A stretch of 64,000 nucleotides of DNA, taken from NCBI GenBank assembly GCA_016199985.1, contig JACQFQ010000037.1, positions 124,001 through 188,000 of the forward strand, given 5' to 3'. Numbering within the stretch: the first letter of the stretch is position 1; each line of letters begins with the position of its first letter. The notes under the pieces are model-generated. The model searched no databases. It was given only the letters and a program-made list of their open reading frames with translations, and was not told the DNA's origin. Shown here in pieces: positions 55,001 to 61,929 of this stretch. Source of the stretch: Verrucomicrobiota bacterium. Its GTDB lineage: Bacteria; Verrucomicrobiota; Verrucomicrobiia; Limisphaerales; UBA11320. The position numbers and the translations under genes are program-made.

Positions 55001-55457
55001 CCTTAGCCCAGTAAACTCGAAGCCGCTCGCTGCCCGTACTCGGGGCCGACCCTCGGTTGCGAACACGAACGTACACGTAGTTCGGCGTGCTGTATTTGGG
55101 GTCCCTGTACTCAGGATTCTGGTGGGCGGCGGGCAGCCAGGGCGGACTCGCCGCGTTGAAGGCATAGGGCTGCCAGTTCGGGTCCGGGTTGTTTCGGACC
55201 CAGATGTCGTCGCTCGTGTACATCACTCCACCAGGGCACGGCTCAACTCCCGTGTCGCTGGGGAGATCTCGGATATACAAATCGCTCTGGGCGGAAGCCG
55301 CCGAAGCGGCAAGCCCCAATGCCGCGGCCGCCGCGAACCAGGCCGGGAGATCTACGAAACGGCCGCGCCTCCGCTTCCGAGGCTCGTCGGGGCGTTCCGT
55401 TTGGGAATGGGGAGGAGAGAGCCGCGACACCGGCTCAACCGCGTATGGCGTTTGCAT
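52098..55457 (-). CDS. Secreted tyrosinase (type-3 copper oxidase) with C-terminal Ig-like domains
   Basis: A 1119-aa protein. The ATG at 55457 is used because AAGGA lies about 10 bases upstream; an earlier ATG adds 12 residues. A basic N-terminus leads to a signal (LPAWFAAAAALGLAASAASAQ). The tyrosinase common central domain spans about residues 150-400. CuA has an upstream His in YWHKQDQIHES and H-x8-H in AHFAAPFLPWH (about 237-246). CuB has HGRAH (about 352) and DPWFFLIHGNADRLFAQWQ (about 380). The remainder is beta-rich, with two bacterial Ig-like repeats (RIRRPLPGARFLAGELVTVE, EITSPEQYQQFPVGAHVMLV) and the shared C-terminal module (ILEYSDTL, RFYRLRLP). It probably oxidises phenols outside the cell. 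No caddie protein is seen. Confidence 0.87.
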   Translation of the reverse strand: MQTPYAVEPVSRLSPPHSQTERPDEPRKRRRGRFVDLPAWFAAAAALGLAASAASAQSDLYIRDLPSDTGVEPCPGGVMYTSDDIWVRNNPDPNWQPYAFNAASPPWLPAAHQNPEYRDPKYSTPNYVYVRVRNRGSAPSTGSERLRVYWAKASTGLSWPANWVDYAASMPGCNARVFGMEITKPRKNAATASVAERDAYRDAIIAIATTPAYQFPDRTYWHKQDQIHESAPAGVAHFAAPFLPWHRELVNRYETLLREANPLVTLLYWDWTSNPSGAGGGFNYFTTSFMGVSGAGGGASVGAPFNTIAPPPDGAITRAFNWVAPLPASDGSILISSVYSGASGLRSVMENTAHGRAHLRTGGDQNGFNGAAEDPWFFLIHGNADRLFAQWQRSDTTGARLDPNVVYGADTGIPVIVNTFPPWNGASVLNNETLVNAPIRPWIPADGYIVSKNARHRSIVAPPVYDDAPLRIPILAPGEAVVLEIPWYPPNPADYACFVDPGHHCLLARIETSTNAPYGMTFPEGSDVNANTCNNNNIAWKNLTIVDNFPGALGLSSLLVRNIGKVLVPARIHFRNVGDFAPRFSDYGHPYFQIPKEIFARWSQAGGGLKGIESVGGGRFQIFGNEVEITGIPIKPGEAFPLQLEFELGPNYQPIEGAEMAFEVQQFGLPDAPDALVGGVQFRIDISKLAFVKRGSAWRYLDGGRRPPPQWNSPAFDDSKWPERLAGLGYGGDQMTTIQPVGGNEGALAAYFRKTFATRGVSIARDTWLRLRASDGVIVYLNGGEIFRRNMPQGPAVPETPALKKVTDIAGEVFSLAPVEIARRLLLEGDNVIAAEVHSSGKADPDLYFDLELSANLASTQTPPEVRIRRPLPGARFLAGELVTVEAAGIDTDGAVKVVAFTVDGELAGLDSDPPYSSALTKLKIGRHRIVATATDNDGLTGESVVDIIVEKDLAPMVEITSPEQYQQFPVGAHVMLVADAEDRGGKIVKVEFFLRNGHGFAVEDDFKPVGAATSPPYEAELMSLSPGHYMAIARATDNSGQTGDAPSVHFEVVGEVRPGLSIELMPGGLAMITWDSPKAILEYSDTLPAIAWTSIPNVASPFHAAATEKKRFYRLRLP

Positions 55458-55545
55458 AAAGAAACATCCTTGAGGTGGGTTAAATAATTCCATGATACGA
55501 ATTAGGGCGGCTACAGAACCTCACATCGCGATGGCGGGGTCAAGG

Positions 55546-55561
55546 GGAATTCGGGAATTCC
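55546..55561. promoter_or_regulatory. Inverted repeat between tyrosinase and hydrolase genes
   Basis: GGAATTC-GG-GAATTCC: 7-bp perfect arms with a 2-base spacer, in the 200-bp divergent region. Its location suits an operator acting on either gene. No known regulator is assigned. Confidence 0.35.
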
Positions 55562-55657
55562 GGGGCGAGCTGACGATGCTGCCCTCCGAGTTGGCCGTGC
55601 ATGGGAGGCTTGCAATTCAAGGTTGGGTTTCCGATCTTCGGCCACGCCCACCGATCT

Positions 55658-57985
55658 ATGAAACCACAAAGCCCACTCGGCTGGCTGATCGCAGCCTCCC
55701 TGCTCCTCCCGCTTGCTATAGATGCACAGTCGCTCGTGTTGCCAGGCACACAACCTCTGACGATGGAAGGCGACCTGGCGGCGCAGCTGGTGGGAGGAAT
55801 CGACAGATACCTGGATAGGGTGCTCGCCGACGCGCCCAAGAATCGCGCCCGCCACTGGAATCGCGACTTGAGCTCGCCCGAGGCCTACGCGCGATCGGTG
55901 GAGACGAACCGTCAGCGTCTCGCGACAATCCTTGGCGTGGTGGATTCCCGCGCGCCCGCGCAGCTGCGGGCTTCCGCGCCGCTGGCGGGCGACCTCAAAG
56001 GGAACCCGGCCGAGATCGGACGAGGCAAGGGATTCAGGATCCTCGCCGTGGCCTGGAATGTCTTCCGCGGAGTTCAAGGGGAAGGGCTCCTGCTGGAGCC
56101 GGACGGAGAAGCGAAGGCCTCTGTCGTTGCTGTTCCAGATTGCGACTCGACGCCGGAGCAGCTCGCGGGGCTTCAACCCGGCCTCCCTGACTCCGACCAA
56201 TTCGCGCGGCGTCTCGCTGAGGAGGGCTGCCGGGTCATCGTTCCGTTCCTCATCGACCGTTCCGATACCTACAGCGGGCTTCCTGGCGTTCGCAAACTGC
56301 GGCAGTCCCAGCGGGAGACGCTCTGGCGCGCCGCGTACGAAATGGGGCGAACCCTCCAGGGCTACGAAGTTCAGAAGGTGCTGGCGGCGGTGGATTGGTT
56401 GATCGCGCAATCCGCCGGCGCGACGCCGAAGCCGCGGGTGGGAGTGGTCGGCTATGGAGAAGGCGGCATGATCGCCTGCTTCGCTGGCGCCCTGGATCCG
56501 CGCATCGAGCTCACCGTGGTCAGCGGATACTTTGTAAATCCCTCGCTCCAGGACGAGCCCATCTACCGCAATGTGTGGTCGCTGACGGATGAGTTTGGCT
56601 CCGCGGAGATCGTCGGACTCATCGCGCCCCGACGCGTGATATGGGAGCGCGGCAACTATCCCCTCGCTGAGTATCCCAAGCCCGGCCAGCCGCATGATGG
56701 CGCCGCCCCGGGAGCACTGCGTCGCCCCAGCGCTGACGCGGCCCAGAAGGAGCTCGAGGAAGGAAGCGTCTGGCTGAAGGACGTCCCCGGGGTCGCCGAA
56801 TGGAAGCTCATCCGGGGTGAACCGACAGATGTTATCAATGACGAGACCCTGGCCGCCATTCGCGCGGGGCTGGATCTGCCGGCCTCCGTCCTCACGACTC
56901 AGGAGAAGGTGAACGCCACGCGTCCCGCCCCGGACAACAGCCAGCGGCTGCTGAGACAGTACTCCCAGCTCCTGGAGGACACACAGTGGCTCATGCGCGA
57001 GGCCGAATTCACTCGCGGCGCCTTCTGGAAAAAGGCGGATAGAAAGAGCGCGGCCGCCTTTGTCGAAAGCGCGAAGTGGTACAAGGAGTATTTTCTCAAT
57101 GAAATTGTGGGCCCTATACCCACCGCCTCGCTGCCGGCCAATCCACGGACTCGCAAGGTTTCCGAGACCGACGCGTTCACCTGCTACGAGGTCGTGCTGG
57201 ATGTCCATCCCGACGTGTTCGCGTACGGCATTCTCGTGTTGCCCAAGGGCATCAAGCCCGGAGAGAAGCGGCCCGTCGTCATCTGCCAGCACGGACTAGA
57301 GGGACGCCCGCGCGACGTGGCGGATCCCAAGATTGAGAGCCAGTATTACCACGCCTTCGCCTGCCGTCTCGCCGAGCGCGGATTCGTCACGTTCGCGCCG
57401 CAGAACTGCTATATCGGCGAGAACCGATTCCGCCAGGTGCTCCGCAAAGCCCAACCCATGAAGCTCACGCTCTGGTCCTTCATCATGCGACAGCACGAAG
57501 CGATACTGGACTGGCTGGCCGCGCAGGACTTCGTGGATCCCTCGCGGATGGCGTTCTATGGGCTGAGCTACGGCGGGAAGACCGCGATGCGCATCCCTCA
57601 GATCATCGACCGCTACTGCCTGAGCATCTGCTCCGCCGACTACAATGAGTGGATCTGGAAGAACACGTCGGCCCGATCGAGCTACTGCTATCTCTACTGG
57701 GGAGAATACGACATGCCGGAATTCAACCTCGGAAACACCTTCAACTACGCCGAGCTCAGCTGGCTGATGATCCCCCGCCCCTTCATGGTGGAGCGCGGGC
57801 ACGACGACGGCGTGGCGCCGGACGAATGGGTCGCTTACGAGTTCGCCAAGACGCGCCGTCAGTACGACGCGCTCGGATTGGGCAACAAGACGGAGATTGA
57901 AGTCTTCAACGGCCCGCACAGCATCAACGGCAAGGGCACCTTCGACTTCCTCCACAAGCACCTGAACTGGCCCAAGCCCCGGTAG
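55658..57985 (+). CDS. Secreted tandem alpha/beta-hydrolase (dienelactone hydrolase/acetyl-esterase type)
   Basis: A 775-aa protein. The ATG at 55658 precedes a Sec signal (LGWLIAASLLLPLAIDAQ). It contains two alpha/beta-hydrolase-like halves. In the N-terminal half (about 85-345) the nucleophile elbow reads GVVGYGEGGM near residue 265, with Glu where Ser is expected. In the C-terminal half (about 490-770) the elbow GLSYGG near residue 636 is intact, with DDGVAPDEW and a candidate catalytic His in GPHSINGKG near the end. RPVVICQHGLEGRP is the oxyanion-side strand of the second half. Only the C-terminal half is predicted catalytic. The substrate is unknown; esters on plant or algal polysaccharides are plausible. 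Confidence 0.85.
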   Translation: MKPQSPLGWLIAASLLLPLAIDAQSLVLPGTQPLTMEGDLAAQLVGGIDRYLDRVLADAPKNRARHWNRDLSSPEAYARSVETNRQRLATILGVVDSRAPAQLRASAPLAGDLKGNPAEIGRGKGFRILAVAWNVFRGVQGEGLLLEPDGEAKASVVAVPDCDSTPEQLAGLQPGLPDSDQFARRLAEEGCRVIVPFLIDRSDTYSGLPGVRKLRQSQRETLWRAAYEMGRTLQGYEVQKVLAAVDWLIAQSAGATPKPRVGVVGYGEGGMIACFAGALDPRIELTVVSGYFVNPSLQDEPIYRNVWSLTDEFGSAEIVGLIAPRRVIWERGNYPLAEYPKPGQPHDGAAPGALRRPSADAAQKELEEGSVWLKDVPGVAEWKLIRGEPTDVINDETLAAIRAGLDLPASVLTTQEKVNATRPAPDNSQRLLRQYSQLLEDTQWLMREAEFTRGAFWKKADRKSAAAFVESAKWYKEYFLNEIVGPIPTASLPANPRTRKVSETDAFTCYEVVLDVHPDVFAYGILVLPKGIKPGEKRPVVICQHGLEGRPRDVADPKIESQYYHAFACRLAERGFVTFAPQNCYIGENRFRQVLRKAQPMKLTLWSFIMRQHEAILDWLAAQDFVDPSRMAFYGLSYGGKTAMRIPQIIDRYCLSICSADYNEWIWKNTSARSSYCYLYWGEYDMPEFNLGNTFNYAELSWLMIPRPFMVERGHDDGVAPDEWVAYEFAKTRRQYDALGLGNKTEIEVFNGPHSINGKGTFDFLHKHLNWPKPR

Positions 57986-58352
57986 CAGAATCTCGCCCCG
58001 GCTGGCGCTCGCCCCCCGTCCTTGCGCGGAGAGCCGGACGGCGAGTCACAATTGAAACGGACGACGAGGGCGGAGGGACCGAATCCATTTCCATGGACAG
58101 CCCCCCAACCCTCGTTCCGGCGAGAACCTACCCCATGATGCTCAACCGGAAAAGCGGCGCGGAAGGCCCGCTGCGAAGGAACGGCGATCCGATCTGACTT
58201 TCGGCGCCCGGACGTGTTGCCCAGGATTGCGACAATGCTATCCGCATCTCCGTGAGATGAGGGTGAGGGCCAGATGAGAAACGGATGAGAAGGCCCCTCG
58301 TTCAGGAGTCTTCTCATCGTTTTCTCATGGAATCGCTGCTATATTGGCCGCT
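57986..58352. other. Intergenic region with regulatory array upstream of the two-component system
   Basis: A 367-bp region. The first ~260 bp hold no gene that I can support; a 152-codon minus-strand frame crossing it has no domain and overlaps the hydrolase gene. The last ~100 bp contain the heptamer array and a -10-like TATATT at 58340-58345, so this is the promoter region of the regulator gene. Confidence 0.5.
58274..58328 (+). promoter_or_regulatory. Four-copy TTCTCAT array (19-bp inverted repeat) before the OmpR-type regulator
   Basis: The left arm (58274-58292) holds two ATGAGAA heptamers 11 bp apart. The right arm (58310-58328) holds two TTCTCAT heptamers, also 11 bp apart. The arms are inverted complements at 17 of 19 positions across a 17-base loop. 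An 11-bp direct-repeat period is what OmpR/PhoB-family dimers bind. The right pair ends 11 bp before TATATT (58340-58345), the placement expected for an activator site over the -35 region. Autoregulation by the adjacent regulator is the inference. Confidence 0.6.
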
Positions 58353-59027
58353 GTGAAGGCATTGATCGTGGAAGACTACGCGCCGCTGCAAAAGTCGGTG
58401 TGCAAAGCCATCCGCGAGATCGGTTGGGTCGTCGACGCGGCCCACGACGGCGAGGAAGGACAGTGGCTGGCGGAGAATCACGCCTACGACGTCATCGTGC
58501 TCGACATCATGCTTCCCAAACTATCGGGACTGGAGGTCCTGCGCCGACTGCGGAGCCGGGGGATCCCAACACCTGTCATCATCCTGACCGCGAAGGATGG
58601 GGTCGATGACCGGACGCGAGGGCTCGACATGGGGGCTGACGACTATCTGGTGAAGCCTTTCTTTCTCAACGAACTCATCTCGCGATTGAAGGCCCTCGTG
58701 CGACGGGCCTACCGACAACAGGATCCCACCCTGTGCGTAGGAGACTTGATCATCGACACCAGCGCCCGGGTCGTGCGCTGTGAGGGGCGGGAAGTCACGC
58801 TCACCGCCCGCGAGTACTCGCTTCTGGAATACCTCGCGCGCCGCACCGGCCAGCTGGTCACGCGCGCCGAGATCTGGGATCACCTCTACGAAACCTACGG
58901 CGGCGGCACGAGCAATGTCGTGGATGTCTACGTGGGATACTTGCGGAAGAAACTCCGGCGCGCCGACAAAGCGGACCTGATCCACACGCGACGCGGCCAG
59001 GGTTACATCCTCAAGGAGGGAGAGTGA
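58353..59027 (+). CDS. OmpR/PhoB-family response regulator
   Basis: A 224-aa regulator read from a GTG at 58353 (VKALIVEDYAP); a TTG nine bases earlier is also in frame. The receiver has phospho-acceptor Asp51 in VIVLDIMLPKLSG, Thr in ILTAKDG and Lys101 in DDYLVKPF. The winged-helix output domain follows, with GREVTLTAREYSLLEYLARR, VTRAEIWDHLYE, NVVDVYVGYLRKKLRR and IHTRRGQGYIL. If TATATT at 58340 is the -10, the transcript would start at or next to the GTG, giving a nearly leaderless mRNA. Its partner kinase starts two bases after the stop. Confidence 0.93.
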   Translation: MKALIVEDYAPLQKSVCKAIREIGWVVDAAHDGEEGQWLAENHAYDVIVLDIMLPKLSGLEVLRRLRSRGIPTPVIILTAKDGVDDRTRGLDMGADDYLVKPFFLNELISRLKALVRRAYRQQDPTLCVGDLIIDTSARVVRCEGREVTLTAREYSLLEYLARRTGQLVTRAEIWDHLYETYGGGTSNVVDVYVGYLRKKLRRADKADLIHTRRGQGYILKEGE

Positions 59028-59028
59028 C

Positions 59029-60468
59029 ATGCGCACCTTGCGTTGGCGACTTGTCGCAGGCGTCCTGGCGGGGATCACTCTGTTGTTCGCCTGCGGCGCC
59101 TCCCTCACCTACATGGAGATCAGGTCCCGGTTGTATCGCGACTTTGATCAGACCTTGTTTCAGCGCGCGCTCTCGCTCATCGCGATGGTGAAGGAGGACA
59201 GGGGAAGGTTCGAGCTTGGCCGCCTCGGCCGCGGCGTGGAGCCCCCGGGTTATGAGCCTGGGGTGGACTACTACCTTCTCTCGTCGAGGCCAGGCGAAGC
59301 TCTGGTGATCTCCCGCGACTGGACGAACTCGGCGCTCGACGCGATCAAGACCTCAGCGGACGCGCCCAGATTCCTGGCCATCGTTCTTCCCGGCGATAGG
59401 GACGGTCGGGCCGTCGCGATCGAAACTCGCGTTGAGGTCGAGGTCGGCAAGCGGGTTCGGGCGGCGGCGGCGCGCGGGGACGCGACGCTGCCGCAGGGAC
59501 CCTTGGTTCGAATGGTCTTCGCCAGGCCGGACACCGTGGCGGCCGCGTTGCGCGACATTCGATCCATGCTGCTCAGCCTTTGGGCCGGATGCTCTCTGCT
59601 GAGCGGCCTCGTGGCTTGGTTGGTTGTGCGCTCCGGCCTGAAACCCCTGGACGAGCTCCGCGGGCAAATCGGAGCGATGCGGGACACAGTGACCGGCTAT
59701 CGCATCCGATTGAGCAGCCCCCCTCTCGAGCTTGAGCCCGTCGCCGGCGAATTGAATCGAATGCTGGAGCGCGTCGAAGCCGCCCTGCTGCGCGAACGCA
59801 CGCTGACCTCCAATGTCGCGCACGAGCTCCGGACGCCCATCGCCGGGATTCTATCGACCCTGGAGCTCACTCTCGCCCGGGAGCGATCGATCGCCGACTA
59901 CAAAGAGGCAACGGCCGACTGCTTCGAGATCGCCAAGCGAATGCATTGGCTCGTGAACAATCTCTTGTCCATCGCGCGGATTGAGGCCGGAAACGTGAAG
60001 CTTCACCGCCGCAGCGTGCGGCTTCGGTCCGAGCTCATCGAATGGTGGAATCCCTTCACGGTTCGCGCCCGCGAGCGGGGACTTCAGGTCGAATGGCGGA
60101 TTCCTCAGGGAGCCGAGATCCACACCGACGGGGAGTTCCTCCGCGTCGTGATGAGCAATCTCTTCGACAACGCGGTTTCCTATGCGCCCGAGGGGGGAAC
60201 CGTGCTCATCCGGGCGGAAGGCGACGGAAGCGTCTCCGTGGGCAACCTCTCGCCGGAGTTGGATCCGCAGACGATCAATCGGATCTTCGAGCCATTCTGG
60301 CGTTCGAACGAGTCGAGGTCGGATGCGGGAGCGCACGCGGGACTGGGCATGAGCCTCAGTCGGAAGATCCTCGAGCTCCTTGGCGGGACGATCCGCGCCG
60401 AGATAGACTCCAACAGCCGCTGGTTCGTCGCGAGCATCCAAATCGCCCCGCAGGCGAATCGTCCCTAG
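59029..60468 (+). CDS. Sensor histidine kinase (QseC/TctE-like)
   Basis: A 479-aa inner-membrane kinase. The N-terminal span is about residues 10-31. A periplasmic sensor region follows to about 180 and contains YYLLSSRPGEALVISRDW, then a second span (about 184-205) and a HAMP-type linker (SGLKPLDELRGQIGAM). The H box NVAHELRTPIAGILSTLELT has His265 as the phosphorylation site. The ATPase domain has N box VVMSNLFDNAVSYAPEGG, FEPFWRSNESRSD and G box HAGLGMSLSRKILELLGG. A strong ribosome site (GGAGGGAGAG) precedes the ATG at 59029. It forms an operon with the OmpR-type regulator; the stimulus is unknown. Confidence 0.93.
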   Translation: MRTLRWRLVAGVLAGITLLFACGASLTYMEIRSRLYRDFDQTLFQRALSLIAMVKEDRGRFELGRLGRGVEPPGYEPGVDYYLLSSRPGEALVISRDWTNSALDAIKTSADAPRFLAIVLPGDRDGRAVAIETRVEVEVGKRVRAAAARGDATLPQGPLVRMVFARPDTVAAALRDIRSMLLSLWAGCSLLSGLVAWLVVRSGLKPLDELRGQIGAMRDTVTGYRIRLSSPPLELEPVAGELNRMLERVEAALLRERTLTSNVAHELRTPIAGILSTLELTLARERSIADYKEATADCFEIAKRMHWLVNNLLSIARIEAGNVKLHRRSVRLRSELIEWWNPFTVRARERGLQVEWRIPQGAEIHTDGEFLRVVMSNLFDNAVSYAPEGGTVLIRAEGDGSVSVGNLSPELDPQTINRIFEPFWRSNESRSDAGAHAGLGMSLSRKILELLGGTIRAEIDSNSRWFVASIQIAPQANRP

Positions 60469-60548
60469 CGACAAAGCAGAGCTTCGCCGTACCTGTGTTG
60501 GAGATTGAGAGACCTCTGGGGGGACGAACAGGGCGAAGCCTCGAGGAC

Positions 60549-61826
60549 TCACTCCCCGGCCTTCTGATATCGCGCTCGATAGAATCGGTGAGCGGGCGGC
60601 TGACTCACGCCGTAGTCGCTGAAGGGGGACTCGGAATCAAACCCATCCAGCCAGTTCGTCCAAACGGGCGTCCATTTTTTGAAATCGGAGGTGGCGTCCA
60701 GGACCGTGTTGACATTGAGGGCGCCGCGCACCTGGAGAAAGCCAAGCGGTTCCTGGGCGTCCAAATAGAGGGCCAGGCTCGTGATCTGGGGCGGAGCGAA
60801 AGGATCGATGGAAAGAGTCACAAGACCCAGATCTCCGCTAAATGTGGCAACGTGGATCGTGTAGCGAACGCCGGCTTCAGCCCAAAAGTTGACTCGCGCG
60901 CGACGATCGCTGAAGGCGAACACCGCGTCGGAGGCCGCGAGGATCGGCGCGTCGGGCGGACCCGTGAAGACATCCAGGCGAGTTCCGATGATGCTGCCAA
61001 ACGTCGAGACGTCGAAAGGACGGGACTCCCTCGGGGTCCACGAATACCAAAACCCACCTGGCGCCGTGGTCAGATCGTCCGTCATGGAGTCGCCGTCCGG
61101 GGCCATGGGAAGCGCGTTCGCCGGGCTGTCGTTCAGCGGAAGGTCGGGGCCTTCCAGGTACGCGAGATCATCAATCGTGAACGAATCCCCGCCGTTCAGC
61201 GCCACGACCTTCACCACGGCTCTATCGAACGAGATGCCCACGAACTGGCCCGCGCTCCCCACGATCGCGTCGTCGGTGGAGTCGCCCCGGACCCTGATAT
61301 CGATGTTTGATCCGTTCTCATCGCGTGCCGCCCAGGTGACCGTCCCATGCGTCACCCAGAAACCAACGCGGGAGACCTTGACCGGGAAGATCACCTCCAT
61401 GAACCCTTGGTCGAAGAGTTCGTCGGTGTTCACCACGAGAGGAGCGGCGACGTTCTTCCCGGAAATGACATCGCGGGCAAGAGGCCCGTTCGGCCTCACG
61501 ATCGCGATGGGCGTCCCCGGATTGCCAACGGGGTCGGAGGGACTCGCGCCTCCACTGTGGAAAGTCGGCTTCGACTTCCCGTCGCGCGACCCGAAGCTCG
61601 CACCGGCGAGAACGGTTTGACCCGGGCCATATCCGGAAATCGGCATGGCGGGCAAATCATCGAAGGTTTCCACCGTGGCGCCCGCCATAAAGGCGGCTGC
61701 CTCGGCGGGGTTGGTGGTCGTGAGAATCCTGGTCTTCCCGCTGGCGGCAAGCCCAAGGCCGGAGGCAAGGAGAACCAGGGCAAGCGGCGCCGGGATGCCG
61801 AACCCGAGGCAATGGGAGATCTTCAT
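60549..61826 (-). CDS. Secreted protein of unknown function with shared C-terminal module
   Basis: A 425-aa protein with a signal peptide (IPAPLALVLLASGLGLAASG). VETFDDLPAMPISGYGPGQTV and a jelly-roll-like segment (VSRVGFWVTHG, VKVVALNGGDSFTIDDLAYL) resemble PEP-CTERM-type beta-sandwich exoproteins. A second beta domain contains WYSWTPRESRPFDVSTFGS and YTIHVATFSGDLGLVTLSI, similar to pre-peptidase C-terminal (PPC) domains. The last ~70 residues (LQVRGALNVNTVL, W.PVW, HRFYRARYQKAGE) fit the C-terminal module of other secreted proteins here. No enzyme motif is seen. It is convergent with the kinase gene and divergent from the SMP-30 gene. Confidence 0.75.
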   Translation of the reverse strand: MKISHCLGFGIPAPLALVLLASGLGLAASGKTRILTTTNPAEAAAFMAGATVETFDDLPAMPISGYGPGQTVLAGASFGSRDGKSKPTFHSGGASPSDPVGNPGTPIAIVRPNGPLARDVISGKNVAAPLVVNTDELFDQGFMEVIFPVKVSRVGFWVTHGTVTWAARDENGSNIDIRVRGDSTDDAIVGSAGQFVGISFDRAVVKVVALNGGDSFTIDDLAYLEGPDLPLNDSPANALPMAPDGDSMTDDLTTAPGGFWYSWTPRESRPFDVSTFGSIIGTRLDVFTGPPDAPILAASDAVFAFSDRRARVNFWAEAGVRYTIHVATFSGDLGLVTLSIDPFAPPQITSLALYLDAQEPLGFLQVRGALNVNTVLDATSDFKKWTPVWTNWLDGFDSESPFSDYGVSQPPAHRFYRARYQKAGE

Positions 61827-61929
61827 GTCATCCGGAGTTCGCGCGACCGCCCTCAGGGCTTACAAGAAACTCTAGGACCTCGCCTGTTTTCCGCTCCACA
61901 AAGCGTCCTGGAGCCTCTAGGAATCCCCC

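Noticed and set aside
57859..58317. 152-codon minus-strand frame between the hydrolase and the regulator
   Set aside because: It overlaps the 3' end of the hydrolase gene, includes the regulatory inverted repeat, and has no domain.
60481..60539. GCTTCGCC ... GGCGAAGC inverted repeat between the kinase and the 425-residue gene as a terminator
   Set aside because: The arms are separated by 43 bases and no T-run follows, so a functional hairpin is doubtful.
61870..61922. Two CTCTAGGA octamers 45 bp apart before the second SMP-30 gene
   Set aside because: Too short and widely spaced to support a regulatory claim without comparative data.
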